This document shows, in pieces, positions 46,500 through 57,720 of a DNA stretch of 64,000 nucleotides. Below the pieces are notes generated by a model that worked only from the letters and a program-made list of their open reading frames with translations, had not been told where the DNA came from and did no database searches. The first letter of the stretch is position 1; every line of letters begins with the position of its first letter. Location: positions 17,948,025 through 18,012,024 of the forward strand of contig NC_060893.1 of NCBI RefSeq assembly GCF_014805685.1, read 5' to 3'. This DNA comes from Silurus meridionalis. Taxonomy: Eukaryota > Chordata > Actinopteri > Siluriformes > Siluridae. A program made the position numbers and the translations under genes.

Positions 46500-47390
46500 C
46501 AATTGACAATTATTAATATATTATCAATTACTTGCATTGCTAGTATAGCAATGTCTCTTATCGCATAACTCAGTACTAATACTGTATACCACATTCTACA
46601 GCCACTGGGCATTGTAATTTCATCTCATTCTTTTGTTCCTCACTAACCTGGACTTAGAACTAATGATATGGGAGGATTTTATCAAGCTTTGGTCATGTTT
46701 TGTGTCATGTTGCAGACATGACAACGTCAAATAGATGGAAGCTGTGTGTGCACTACTGTATTTGGTTAAAACTTTGAATTTGAAGAATTTAGTAAAGAAA
46801 TCTACTAATACTTAGCCTTGTATTTATATTTATTTGTATTTATATACAGCCTTATGTTAAGATATGTTCTAGCTGTGTTTTCATGTTTAGACGGCTCTTG
46901 AGAGAGGTCCAAGTGGCCTTTAACAATTTCTTCCTTTCTATCATAGGGTGCTTGGCTATATAATAAGATGTACAGGATTATGCCCAGACCTGACAATGAC
47001 AGATTTTGTCTTTCTTGAAGTACACTCCAGGTGGGATGTAATTTGTCGTGCCTAAATGAAAGACACAAAAAAGAATATCCTCAAAAATTCCTATCAAGCA
47101 CCAAATTCCTATAATTTTTTTAATCTCTAAAGCATTGTTAATGTCAAAGTACAAGGGTTCACAAAATATTTTCATCCTTGAGGTCTAGATGTAACACCCC
47201 TCTTTTCTAGCAGTCACATGCAGCAAAAATTATTTGCTGCTGTTTAATTGGAATCGTCTTTCACCCGATCTCTAATAGTGCCACCTCAAGAGTGGGTCTG
47301 TATGGATCACCAGGCTAAAATTAGAGTGGATATGGTTAGTAATGAATTAGACAGAAATGGATGTAACTTTGAAACCAACTGAACAGATGC
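46500..47390 (-). pseudogene. Degenerate PIM-like kinase copy (exons 5-7 relics)
   Basis: On the minus strand three exon relics align in order with the gene at 10.7-13.1 kb. Exon 5 starts at 47314 after 'atccactctaattttag' with CCTGGTGAT...GAGGTGGCACTATTAGAG. It has lost its middle and then continues with LDLKDENIL-like sequence (HRDIKSENIL in the intact gene) near 47190-47150. Exon 6 starts after 'tttcatttag' at about 47053 with TNYIPPGVY, has a frame-shifting deletion, then SGLGIILYILLY and RKEEIVKGH. Exon 7 (46752 downward) begins CTTCCATCTATTTGA and is scrambled. Intron sequence also matches. HRD has become LDL at the catalytic loop. Exons 1-4 and 8 are not found. The 3' side ends at the Tc1 insertion. 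Confidence 0.85.
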
Positions 47391-47699
47391 TAATCAAAAT
47401 GTTTCGCAGTATATATCAGAGTTATGGGAGAAGAGTTAAAAACAAAGTGAACTGTTTCCTCAGGAATTAGCAACAGTTTATCTTTTCCAACTTTAAACTA
47501 TAAGTATTTAATGAGAATACTGGGAGGTGTTGTTATATACACGTACTATCTGCACATGCTAACTAAAACACTCCAAAGAGCTAGGGTCATGAACTAAGAT
47601 ATAACTTTTAAAATTAATTTTTAATTTTATGTCTTTGCCACATATTGCTAACAGAAGTGGAAGTTTCTACCATAAAATAAAATAGAAAAATAAAAGAGA

Positions 47700-47735
<36 letters not shown>

Positions 47736-48004
47736 ATAAAAGTCAAGCACATTTCACACCTTCTCTGAAACACCCACTTTAACACATGACATGTTTGAAA
47801 ATTAGCAAGTAGTTAGAAGCAGTCAAAACAGGATAAAACTCTAAAAACTGTTCTTCCTTCTTTTTCTTGATTTTGTTGTAAAATATTTAAAAGGTTAATC
47901 AGCATGCAATAGTATAATCACAAGCACAATATTTTTTTCCTTTCTAATACAGGTTGTATCAAAAACTTTAAACTACAGAATGCAGCTGGAAATCATATGT
48001 ATCA
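47391..48004. other. No gene seen
   Basis: AT-rich spacer with a (TG)n array at about 47704-47735. No kinase exon 4 or earlier exons were recognised upstream of the relic. Confidence 0.6.
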
Positions 48005-48830
48005 AGAGTCAAATCAAGAAGCTTTTATTGTTATTTCTACCATATATAGCTGACGCAGTACACAGTAAAAATTAGACAAATTTCTCCAGAAACCTGGTGG
48101 TACATTAAACAACATAAAGCTACAACACACAACATAAAGTACATAAAAAATCACAGAGCAAGGACTAAGTGTCCTTGTCATATAAAGTGCATCGTGTGCA
48201 ACCGAGTGCAAACAGTGCAGACAGACAACACAAGACAGTGGGGACAGATACACAAAACACAAAATAGCACCAACTAGTAACCTATTGTATACGCTGATTA
48301 CACAATAATGTGCAAAAGAGGACTATAAAGGACTATAAACAAGAGTATTTGTAAACAAACACAATGCAGTGCAAAAACAGCACGTAAACAGTATAATGTG
48401 AATAAATATAATATAAATATAATATGGGTGGTGGAATAGATTGAGATGAGTATTGAGTGTGTGTTGAGTTCAGTTGAGTGAGTGAGTTTGTGTGTGAGTT
48501 TCAGTTTCAGTTAAGGTCTATGTGTTGAGGAGCCTTATGCATACTTTGCAACAAAACTGTTGCATAGTCTGTATGTGAGGCCCGAATGCTTTGGAACCTC
48601 TTTCCTGATGGCAGGAAGGTGAAGAGTCTGTGTGAGGGGGTGTGTGGAGTCATCCACAATGCTGTTGGCTTTGCAGATGCAGCGTGTGGTGTAAATGTTT
48701 GTGATTGAGGGGAAAGAGACTCCGATAATCTTCTCCGCTGTCCTCACCAGGCAGTGCTGCAGCTGCTCAGGATGCTCTCGATGGTCCCTCCGTATGTCTA
48801 TCAATATCAGTTGAGCAGAACCATATACTT
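48005..48830 (-). mobile_element. Non-LTR retrotransposon 3' end (Rex1/CR1-like C-terminus)
   Basis: The minus strand encodes EHPEQLQHCLVRTAEKIIGV, IYTTRCICKANSIVDD and IRKEVPKHSG (48804-48535), resembling the C-terminal end of fish non-LTR RT ORFs. This is followed by a 3' UTR with the CAGA-rich block. It ends at the plus-strand sequence 'agtcaaatcaagaagctttt' (48006), which on the minus strand reads AATAAAAGCTTCTTGA. It is 5'-truncated. Confidence 0.8.
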
Positions 48831-48892
48831 TATTTATAGCCTTTTCTAGATCATTCTAGGGACTAAACATAAATGGATAGCCAATAACAAAG

Positions 48893-49166
<274 letters not shown>

Positions 49167-49234
49167 TTGCAATTTTGAATTGTTCTTGGTTTCACCCTGA
49201 TCTCTTCATCCTCCTCTCCTTTTTTGTCTTTCAG

Positions 49235-49354
49235 CCAGAAAGCAGAAATCAATACTTTCCCGCTGTCTTTAAGGATGTATCAATTATTTCATTGTTCTCA
49301 ACGGAACTGAAGAGATTTCCGGAGCAAGGATACACAAGTGGTGCTTCTTACTAA
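49235..49354 (+). CDS. Possible terminal coding exon, unrecognised
   Basis: A strong acceptor (cttttttgtctttcag, ending at 49234) is followed by 39 open codons and a TAA at 49352-49354. The peptide includes [14 protein letters not shown] and [17 protein letters not shown]. Coding-like composition and the polypyrimidine tract suggest a last exon. I do not recognise the protein, no upstream exon is seen, and the adjoining 270-bp microsatellite makes the context poor. It could equally be part of a decayed transposon. Confidence 0.22.
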   Translation, partial: PESRNQYFPAVFKDVSIISLFSTELKRFPEQGYTSGASY

Positions 49355-49685
49355 GCCTGTGATAGCCTCTGGACCCGTCTAGACTTTCATAAAAAAATAG
49401 GTACGACAATGAGCAACTAAAATACATAAATGATATATAAATATATGAACAACAATGTGTTCAAAAGTTTAACAATTGGATAGATCTTGAAGGAAAAAAA
49501 AATGTTTTATTTTTTAGTTTTCAGTGTAATTTCTGTACATTTAACCATTAAGCATTTTAAACCTGTTTAGGGTCAAAATGGATCCACAGCCACCAAAAAA
49601 CACTGGGTGAAATTCAGGATTACACACTAGATGGGATGGCAGTCTATCTAACATTCAAAATTAAACAATACACAATTTGCCCTGC

Positions 49686-50520
49686 TTTATTTCGGAGCGC
49701 ATATTCCCACAGAGCACTCATTGAGGAGGGTGCTCCTGCTCCTCGTGCTTTTAGCCCTGCATTCTCCTTTATCACCTTCTGGGTCCAGCATTCTCTCGCA
49801 ACATTCGGAAACACGGTTTTCTGCGGTTTCTTCCCTTTGCGATGAGAGTGCCCAGTTCGGCCTCTTCCCCTGAGGAGGGGGAGGTAATGGATGTGCATGA
49901 GCCCTCAGACACATGGCTTTAGCTAGTCCTCTTTGGGGAGCTATTGGAGGTGTTGCCAAACTCGACATCGAGTGGCCGGCTGATCAGCAGCAAGCCCGCT
50001 TATCCAGTAATCTTGTGGAACCCTTTCTGCAATCCGCATCTCTACCCCGATGCCGGGGTCTGCTTTTTTTCCCGAGGTGTCCAGGTCCTGGGCTAGGCCT
50101 TATTTGGCCTTCGATCGTTAGTTCAAAGGTCTACCTATATTTTTATATAGTGGAACAGAAGGACTGCGGTTATGAGATGATGCCTTGAGTTAAAAAGATG
50201 CTGCCGTTGCATGGGACTTGACCATTGTTATGGAGGCCCTGTCAGAGCCTCCCTTTAAGCCATTGACCGAGGTGCCTTTGAGTACCTTACAGTCAAGTCT
50301 GTGTTCCTCTTGGCCATCTCCTCTCTCAAGAGATTGGGGGATTTTCAGGCCCTCCCTGTGGCCAATTTTTTTTGGAATTAACTCCAGGCATGGCTTGTGT
50401 CTTCCTCTACCCTAAATGAGGGTATGTTCCCAATGTACCCTCGGTTGTCCCACAACCTGTTATGCTCCCGGCATTCTTCCTTTCACGGTCCAGGCCCCAG
50501 GTTAGGAAAATCTTAACAAT
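49686..50520 (+). mobile_element. DIRS1-like element B: gag fragment joined to tyrosine-recombinase fragment
   Basis: The plus strand reads a DIRS gag-like stretch (SAYSHRALIEEGAP, FITFWVQHSLATFG near 49695-49830; ASPLWGAIGGVAKLDIEWPA near 49915-49990), then after 50200 a recombinase stretch (VMEALSEPPFKPLTEVPLST at 50223, continuing in a shifted frame). RT and RNase H between them are missing. Stops and frameshifts make it inactive. Its 3' end enters the shared repeat block at 50523. Confidence 0.75.
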
Positions 50521-50522
50521 GG

Positions 50523-50960
50523 GTTACTTAACGTAACTTTGATAACAGAGTGAGGTGTTTCACTATAGGAAACACCTGACCTTTCTTTACAGTCAGGTCA
50601 ACCTGAGATCAGGCTCCGCCCCACCTTTACTACTCAGGTCGATCCCTTATCATTCGAGCTCTCTCAGCACATCCAGTTTCCTCCTAAACTGTTCATTGTG
50701 CGGGCCGTCATTGACTCCGAACGCGAGACCAGTCATACAGGATTGTGTTAAACGACGTTGCGAAACTCAGTATAGTGTCCGCGTCAAGGCGCTCTATTCC
50801 CCCTTTACAATATCAATGTAGCGAGATTTCTTCCCATTCCAGTGCAAGGAGGAAAGTGCTGGTGAAACACCTCACTCTGTTATCAAAGAACCCGGGATTA
50901 CGTTAAGTAACCCATCATTCTTATTCTAACTTCGCTCGGTGTTTCACTATGGGAGATATA
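50523..50960. repeat. DIRS terminal/internal complementary repeat block
   Basis: 'ggttacttaacgtaac' and 'gataacagagtgaggtgttt' at 50523-50570 return as inverse complements near 50862-50915 (aaacacctcactctgttatc, ttacgttaagtaaccc). A further short copy of the motif (gtgtttcactatgggaga) lies at 50939. The block sits between two DIRS fragments whose coding strands converge on it. Confidence 0.75.
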
Positions 50961-51084
50961 GACCACTTCTGGATTGCATGTGATCCCGCTATACCAAATT
51001 ACATTGGCTCTGACCTTCTGGCTCCTAGCATTGCATGTGCTAAGGATGACTCAGACTATACAGTCTATACTATAGACATTCAGT

Positions 51085-51830
51085 CTATAAAATCACACAA
51101 AGGTGTGTGGCGTAGCCCAACCAGCTGCCGCACAAATTTCCTGAACAGAAACTCCCTTTAAGTAGGGCCCATGATGTCGATATAGCCTCAACAATCCAGT
51201 GGGACAGCCGCTGTCTTGACAACGGCTTTCCCTTGTGAGGAGCAGCCCAAGACACAAACAGCTGGTCATTCTTCCTGAAGCCTGCTGTTATCATGACATA
51301 TGTATGGAAAGCCCGCACCGGGCACTAGGAATTCAACCATTCCTCCTCCGAGAAGAGAATGGAGGAGGGTGGAAAGCTGAAAGCTCTGCAACGGGACATC
51401 TATAGGAAGAATCCATTACTTTGGGTACAAATGCTGTGTTGGGGTGAAAGAAAACTTTTGAGAGCCCTGTGGCAAACTGTGAACAGGATGAACTGACAGA
51501 CAGGGCTTGCAGCTTGCTTACACGCTTAGCTGTCACCAGAGCCACAAGCAGCGCCATCTTAAGAGAGGGAAATTTCAACCCTATGCTATGAGAAAGGGCC
51601 TCCAATACTATAGACAGATCCGACAATGGAACCATCTGCCTAGACACCGGCCTCTTACAGCGTGCTCCTTTTATAAAACAACTTATTAAAGGGTGCCAAC
51701 CTGCAGGTTCGTTGCCAAACCCGACATGACATGCAGAAGTAGCTGCTAAATATACTTTCAAAGTAGAGAAAGCTTTCCCTTTGTCCAGCAAATCTTGGAG
51801 AAAACATAATATGTCTCCCACTAAACACTG
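51085..51830 (-). mobile_element. DIRS1-like element C: tyrosine recombinase region
   Basis: The minus strand from 51821 encodes a long DIRS recombinase segment: ILCFLQDLLDKGKAFSTLKV, HPLISCFIKGARCKRP, LSIVLEALSH, ALVTAKRVSKLQALSVS (with the likely box-A Arg in AKR), then after a frame change near 51330 RKNDQLFVSWAAPHKGKP and RLSHWIVEAI. A terminal Tyr-containing motif is not clear. gag and RT are absent upstream, where another retrotransposon begins at 51842. Confidence 0.8.
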
Positions 51831-51841
51831 GAAAGAGACAA

Positions 51842-52600
51842 TGTCAAGTCAAGAGGCTTTTATTGTCATTCTTACTATACACAGTGGTACACAGTACACA
51901 GTAAAAATGAAACAACGTTTCTCCGGAACCCTGGTGCTACACTAAACAACAAAACAACAACAGCATAGAGCTACAACACAAAGTGCATCGAGTGCAACCT
52001 GGTGCAAACAGTGCAAACAAAAAACAGTACAGACAGACAGTGCAGACAGACAACACAAGACAACACAAAAGACAAAAAACCAAGTATAGCGCCGACTAGT
52101 AAACCTGCTGTATACTTGATTATACAGTACTGTGTGAGGAGAAATGTAAAAACTATACCCAGGAGAGAATACAAACAGAACAGAACAATGTAGTGCCAAA
52201 AAACAGCAGCAAGAAGGTGCAAAGACAGCATGTAAACATTATACTGAATACAAGGTGCGAGTATAAATAATAATAAATAGATAAATGGTGGTGGAGTGGA
52301 TCGAGATGAGTGATGATTGTGTTTAGTCCAGGTTGTACAGTTCAGTAACACACATTTGAGTGAGTGTGTGTGTGTGAGTGAGTGAGTGTGTGCGAGTTCT
52401 GTTTCAGTTCTGTGTGTTGAGAAGCCTGATGGCTTGTGGAAAGAAACTGTTGCACAGTCTTGTTGTGACGGCCCGAATGCTTCGGAACCGTTTTCCTGAT
52501 GGTAGGAGTGTGAAAAGTGTGTGTGACGGGTGTGTGATATTTCAATTTTTCTGTAAGTCTAGATGTAGGACATAGCCACAACACTTTCCTGTGCTGTGGT
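51842..52600 (-). mobile_element. Non-LTR retrotransposon 3' end, same family as 48.0 kb
   Basis: Begins on the plus strand with 'gtcaagtcaagaggctttta', then the CAGA-rich block and 'gcgccgactagtaaacctgc'. On the minus strand near 52500-52400 it has remnants of the RT C-terminus (TIRKTVPKHSG). Like the two sister copies it is oriented minus and 5'-truncated. It abuts the DIRS recombinase fragment. Confidence 0.8.
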
Positions 52601-53229
52601 ACCGGACACCAAGAGGTTAACAGCAGATCCTTTATGTTCTGTAAGTTGGGAGGTGGGAGGTGGTTGTGCTATACTCATCTGTGGAATTGGACCAGAGACT
52701 GATTTTTAACCTTTGCTCCATCAAAGATCCTTAGCTGCCAATAGTTCTGCCACAAGTACACTGGTTGTCTTTCTCTGGAATTTATTTTTCTGCATATTTA
52801 GAAAAAACCCACAAGACATACAGGCTCTGAACCAGCTCTCTTGCTCTCTAACGTTCCTCAGATCCTTACCTGCCTATTCGACCTGCTTCTTTCAAGAACT
52901 GATTAGTCACTTGCTGCTAAATATTAACTGTCCCTTGGTAGGTGTCACTGTAAGGAGTTATAATTAGTATAAGTGGAAGAGGTGTCACGGGAAATAGCAC
53001 AGGTGAAGAACATGACCCAAAGGTGAAATTTTGATACAGTAATTCTGTATACCTGTGTTCATTTTACTGAAGATCCTTTTTTATGATTTTTATTTTCAGC
53101 ATTCCTGTGTGTATTTTTTTATTTATTTTATTTTATTTTATAAAAAAAAGAAATAAATTCATGTTAGAAACTGGGTTCCTTAAGAGTTACTTAAATAATG
53201 ATTCATATTTCGAATTTATTTAAAATTTA
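52601..53229. other. No gene seen
   Basis: Spacer with an ATTTTATTTT-type low-complexity patch near 53110-53150. No gene signal. Confidence 0.55.
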
Positions 53230-53620
53230 TTGATTCCATACACACCTCCTCCATCACCATCTGGTACCCTGCAGCCACTGCTAAAGACAAAGGCAGACTG
53301 CAACCACTCTGCAGAGAAGGTGATTGACTGCAATCTTCCACCTCTACAGGACCTGTACACTTCCAGGAGCCTGTAGTGGACCTCTTGGATTGTGGCAGAC
53401 CCCTCTCACAGTGGAGAAAGATTTTTTTGAGTAACTCGCCTCTGGAAGGAGACTGCGGTCCATCTGGACCAAAAGCTAACACCACAAAAAATAGCTTCTT
53501 TCCATCTAACATTAATGTAAATCTCATACGCTCAACTCATATGCATTACATTAACACAATCAACAAGGACCTCTATAACGCAACCCTGCACCTTTGGACT
53601 TAATTGGGAAATATTATCAT
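53230..53620 (+). mobile_element. Rex1-like non-LTR retrotransposon, 3' coding end
   Basis: The plus strand encodes PPPSPSGTLQPLLKTKAD, then EKVIDCNLPPLQDLYTSRSL, ADPSHSGERFF and a KIASFHLT-like end. This is the C-terminal pattern of fish Rex1/Babar-type ORFs ('EKVIGCxLPSLxDLYTSR...DPSHPxxxLF...NSFFP'). Stops and frameshifts are present. It is 5'-truncated; the 3' end is uncertain. Confidence 0.65.
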
Positions 53621-55074
53621 TTGGATTGCCTCACATTTACATACCATGCAGAATTGTATAGTAATTGTATAGTATAGTATCTTTATTTATTACTTTATCA
53701 TTTTATTTTCCTAGTTTTTATATGTTCATATTTTATAGCACACCATTACAAATTTCTTGTAGATGCAACTCCCTGATACTTGGCTGATTTACTTGTGTAA
53801 AGTAAATTATTGCAGAATGAAAAACCACAGTGTCTGTATGTTTCATGATCACATCAACAGTGATTCACATGAAGCGTATTTGTATCCTAGCAGCACATGA
53901 AAAACCAAAAGCAGGCTTGTGTTAGCAGATGAGAGTAAATAGGCTCATGCAGAAGGAGCTGATGAATAGCTGTTTATATGTAATCAGAGGTCATTTCGCT
54001 TTTTTCTAATTACATAGTGGAGCAGCAGAGGGTCAGTGACCTTTCTACTTCTCTTTCTGTGATGAATACTGGGCTTAATTACTTTCCATTTTGTCTGTGT
54101 TGCCCAAATTAAGTGTTGATCTGAACAAAATGTTCTGTTGTGCTCAATATTTGACAGGGATGGAGAGTGATGGATGTTTTACATGTTGTATCACATTAAA
54201 CACTGATGTCAGGACGACTCCCAGAAGCATATTGTAGCCTTTTTTCAAGGTTTTAGCACATTCACAAAGTTGTTTCTTCATTGATAAAAAGCAAAGCTTC
54301 AACTGACAGACTTAATCTCAAGCTAAATTTGATGCTTGAAATATCTGTAGTGTTGTTTGTGTTCCTGGAAATGCCCCTTTAATTTTCTCTTTTACTTCCT
54401 GTCTTCTGCTTTTCCCCATAATACATAATACACAATGATAAAGCTGCCAACCTTATTAATTTTTTCAGTGCATTCCATTCTTTCTTGTTACTTGGTCATG
54501 CTCTGCTTTGAATTCCAACTCAGCAATAAACTGCGAGAAATGTCTTTCCTTCCCTTGCATGTACCTCTATCTTTTCTTCATTTTCTGGATATGAATATTA
54601 CCAGATTAAATTTGTGAAAAATTGTATTATGCTTTGGGATGAATGTAAGTCTATGCTTTCAAATATTTAGCATGAAACAAGATAAAGCTTATTGTATAGT
54701 GCATTCAGAATAAAAATAGTTCTATTTTAAATAGTAAACAGGAGGTGTGCATTGACGATTTTTATTCATAAAAACCTCTGATTCAGTAAAATCTTTTATG
54801 GTCTCTAATTATATAGGCTCCAAGCTGAATAATCCTCTAGGGTTTTCCATTGTGTTTTGTATTAAATAAATCCTTATTGTTCATTGTTATTCATTTGATC
54901 ATATTTACACGTTCAAAGCTGTTGCAGCATTCCACTCTTTTGTACACCTACTTTGTGTTTCCTGAACAACCTGTGTGTTCATGGACTTTTGTGCTTATTC
55001 AGCCTCAAGGGCATTAATATAGATAGGTACTGATTTAGGGTGATGAGGCCTGGGGTGCAGTCAGCATTCCAATT

Positions 55075-55330
55075 CATTCAAAAGGTGTTAAGTAGGGTTG
55101 AGGTCAGAGCCCTATAGCAGGCTACTCAAAATCTTCCACTCCAACCAATGTAAACCATATCTTCATTGTGCTCGCTTTGTGCTCAGAGGCACAGTTGTAC
55201 TAAAATAGGTTTGGGTCTCCGAGTTAAAGTGAAGGGAATAGTTTATGCTAATGCATCTCAAGACATCCTTGTTCAGTTAAACCATCATCACTTGGACTAG
55301 CGAGTATGCAGCTTCATTACGTTTTAGCAA
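55075..55330 (-). mobile_element. Tzf-like Tc1 transposase fossil
   Basis: The minus strand matches the family interior: plus-strand phrases 'gggttgaggtcagagccct', 'tcttccactccaaccaatg', 'gctcgctttgtgctcagagg' and 'aataggtttgggtctccgag'. The ends are missing. Confidence 0.75.
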
Positions 55331-55650
55331 AGAACTTTTCTGAAAATCAGGTTTAGATATGTTGAGGTCATATCAGCAGATGATTTATATAAAACAAAGC
55401 ATCCACAGATATTATAGACTTCAGTAACAGATACATATACTTTCTGTACCCAAAACTGATACAAACACACATTCGCATCAGAGGCATTTTTTATTGTAAG
55501 CAATCCACCTACCACCATCTTGCTTGTTGCACTCTGGTCGGAGTGTACACCCACTGTAAGACAAGAGTACATTCAATAATCTGTTATTCCTCTCTACTGA
55601 GCTGTATCATATGCACTCACGCTGGCTGATGTGACGGCAGTGTCTAATCG

Positions 55651-55754
55651 TGACACACTTCTCCTGCTGTGGCTCATCTCACCTTACAAGTTTACCTGAT
55701 CCTGACACACTTCTCCTGCTGTGGCTCATCTCACCCTACTGGTTTACCTGTTCT
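55651..55754 (+). repeat. 52-bp tandem duplication, two units
   Basis: The unit starting 'tgacacacttctcctgctgt' at 55651 recurs at 55703 with a few changes in its second half. Confidence 0.9.
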
Positions 55755-56649
55755 TGGAACTCTTCTTGGTGTGATTCACTGTCTGCTACTGTGGAAGGTC
55801 CCACCTGTGAATTCACCGTTGCTTCAGTGAATAATTTTACTAGATATGGTAGATTTTTAACAAGGAACTACTGTTTATAATTTAATTCATTGCACTGGAG
55901 GAATTTCTGTGTTTAAAAAAGAACAGCCAGGTTATTAAGCCTGGTATTATGTATCTCAGGGTATGTTACTATTAACAGCATTCAGTTGTTTAATTTATGG
56001 ATTTCCCTATTCAGCATTAGACTGGAATAATATTTCATTGTTTTGTGTTGTCAGTACAAGATGAAAGAGCATGAAATAGATTGTAGCTATACTGATTAAA
56101 ATTTCAGTTTTAAAATGGCTGATTATTATAAATTTTTTTGTAAACCAGTCAGACACACAACAATTGCCATATCAAGTCATTTGTTATAATACTGACTGTG
56201 TCTGTGCATTCACATGGCTGTAAATTTTGGCACAATAATTTAGATAAAAAAAGATGAGCATGAGTGCAGAAGGTAAAAAAAGGACTTAACACAACATGGT
56301 GTATATATCAACGGAAATCCAGTGGAAGAAATAAACAATCAGTAATAATACTCCAAAGACAGACATTAGAGCTTATCAGACCAGAGATGTAATAGCCAGT
56401 CAGAATGAATTAGGGAAATGGATTTGCCATTGTCCTTTAAAGTAGTGATCAGTATTAACATTTGCTCAGAGAATCCATAATAACCTTAGACAGAATGGTC
56501 TCCAGTAGACATTTTAGGCTTGACATTATTTCTATCCTGTCTAATCAAACTTCCTGATCCTGACACAAAATGTGATGAGACGGCTCTCAGGTCTATTCAA
56601 TTATGGCATTAAGTGTCCTGTAGTGTCCACTAATAGCGCAGTGTGGATG

Positions 56650-56810
56650 TGGGATATGGGACTTCTGATTCAAATTCAAATTCCAGCATCACCAAGCTCC
56701 CACTTCTGGGCCCTTGAGCAAGGCCCTTAACCCCTCAACTGCTGAGATGTGTACATCAGACAATTGCAAGTTGGTCTGGATAAGGGTATCTGCTAAAAAT
56801 GAATGTTTCT
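56650..56810 (+). mobile_element. tRNA-derived SINE with L2-like tail, decayed
   Basis: The body 'gggcccttgagcaaggccct' and the tail 'ggtctggataagggtatctg' match the SINE at 62971-63138 read in the opposite direction. The 5' promoter head is eroded, though 'ttcaaattccagc' recalls its B box. Confidence 0.65.
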
Positions 56811-57073
56811 TGCCTTTTAAGAATGGTTCCTTAAAACGTTTATTTTTCTTTGGGAGATTGGGAGAGTAACAACTCCTATGAGATGTTAATTATTGTTCTA
56901 GTTCTACATCCAGATTTTTGTAAATCTGCTTTATGACAAACACTATTGTTAAGTGCTAATTACATTTTTACTAGGTTGATGTACTTTAGTAACCCCAACT
57001 GGACTTCTGCATCTCTACATGCTTGTTAAAAATTCAGTCAGGTGTCTCCAAATTATGTTTTTTTAATTTACTG

Positions 57074-57341
57074 TAATGAGGCTTGAATCCAGGTTCCCTG
57101 GTGGTCTAGTGGTTAGGATGCGGCACTCTCACCGCTGCGGCCCGGGTCCGATCCCCGGTCAGGGAACCAACCCCAGCCACTTTCAATGCCAGTCCCAAGC
57201 CCGGATAAATTGGGAAGGGTTGCGATCTGGGAATCCAGCGTAAAAACGTGTGCCAAATCAAACATGCAGAGGATCCGCTGTGGCGTCCCCTAACGGGAGA
57301 AGCCGAAAGAAAGTTTTTAGTTTTTAATGAGGCTTGAATCC
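57074..57341 (+). mobile_element. tRNA-Glu-headed SINE with RTE-LINE 5' and 3' parts, with target duplications
   Basis: The SINE proper spans 57091-57324. The perfect 17-bp target duplication TAATGAGGCTTGAATCC lies at 57074-57090 and 57325-57341. The head (57095-57166) folds as tRNA-Glu with CTC anticodon. The middle (ccagtcccaagcccggat, gaatccagcgtaaaaacg) matches the 5' UTR of the RTE-like LINE at 35.3 kb. The end (ggatccgctgtggcgtcccc, taacgggagaagccgaaaga) matches that LINE's 3' tail. No coding capacity. The identical 17-bp flanks imply a fairly recent insertion. Confidence 0.92.
57095..57166 (+). tRNA. tRNA-Glu(CTC)-like SINE head, probably not a functional tRNA
   Basis: The 72-base sequence forms acceptor, D, anticodon (CTC) and T arms. 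However, position 26 is G rather than U, the anticodon stem has an A-C mismatch (31-39), and the T loop reads TCCGATC instead of TTCGATT. It is embedded in a SINE with its own target duplications, so it is best read as an RNA polymerase III promoter rather than a decoding tRNA. Confidence 0.6.
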
Positions 57342-57515
57342 TAAAGAAACACTTTAAAAGTATTAAATAATGATCAGACTATTAAGATTTTGCAGGATAA
57401 CTGGAACCCTTGACCAAGAATAGATTTTCAGAGGTGCCAAATGTTGTTTGGCAAACAACTATCCAGGTCTATACCACTACCTATAGTAGGATACCCCTAC
57501 TGTATCTATGTAATT

Positions 57516-57720
57516 CAGTGGCGGGCCGTGCATTTGGTACCTGGGCCTTCAGTAGGGACTTACCCGACCTAATCCACCGCTTAGTATCACCACTATCACG
57601 TCTCAATTATAGAAACCATCAATACTATGCAAAAACGCAATATACCAATGCATTACAGAGAGAGAAGCATTTCGCATATGGAATGTGAATACCATTTTAA
57701 TAAGGCAAGAAACCCAGTTA
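57516..57720 (+). mobile_element. hAT-type element, one end
   Basis: CAGTGGCGGGCCGTGCATTT matches the terminal repeat style of a vertebrate hAT family (CAGTGGCGG...). No inverted partner is seen within 400 bp, so the right border is approximate. Confidence 0.45.

Larger units (their letters stand above)
53621..56640. other. Gene-free stretch
   Basis: Holds a Tzf-like fossil (55075-55330) and a 52-bp tandem duplication (55651-55754). The segment at about 53880-54110 is non-repetitive with words such as TAATTAC and CAGCAGAGGG and could be conserved regulatory DNA. No gene is seen. Confidence 0.5.

Noticed and set aside
57095..57166. A genuine tRNA-Glu gene
   Set aside because: Stem mismatch and T-loop changes, position inside a SINE with target duplications, and a sister copy at 63748 with shared mutations all argue for a SINE promoter.
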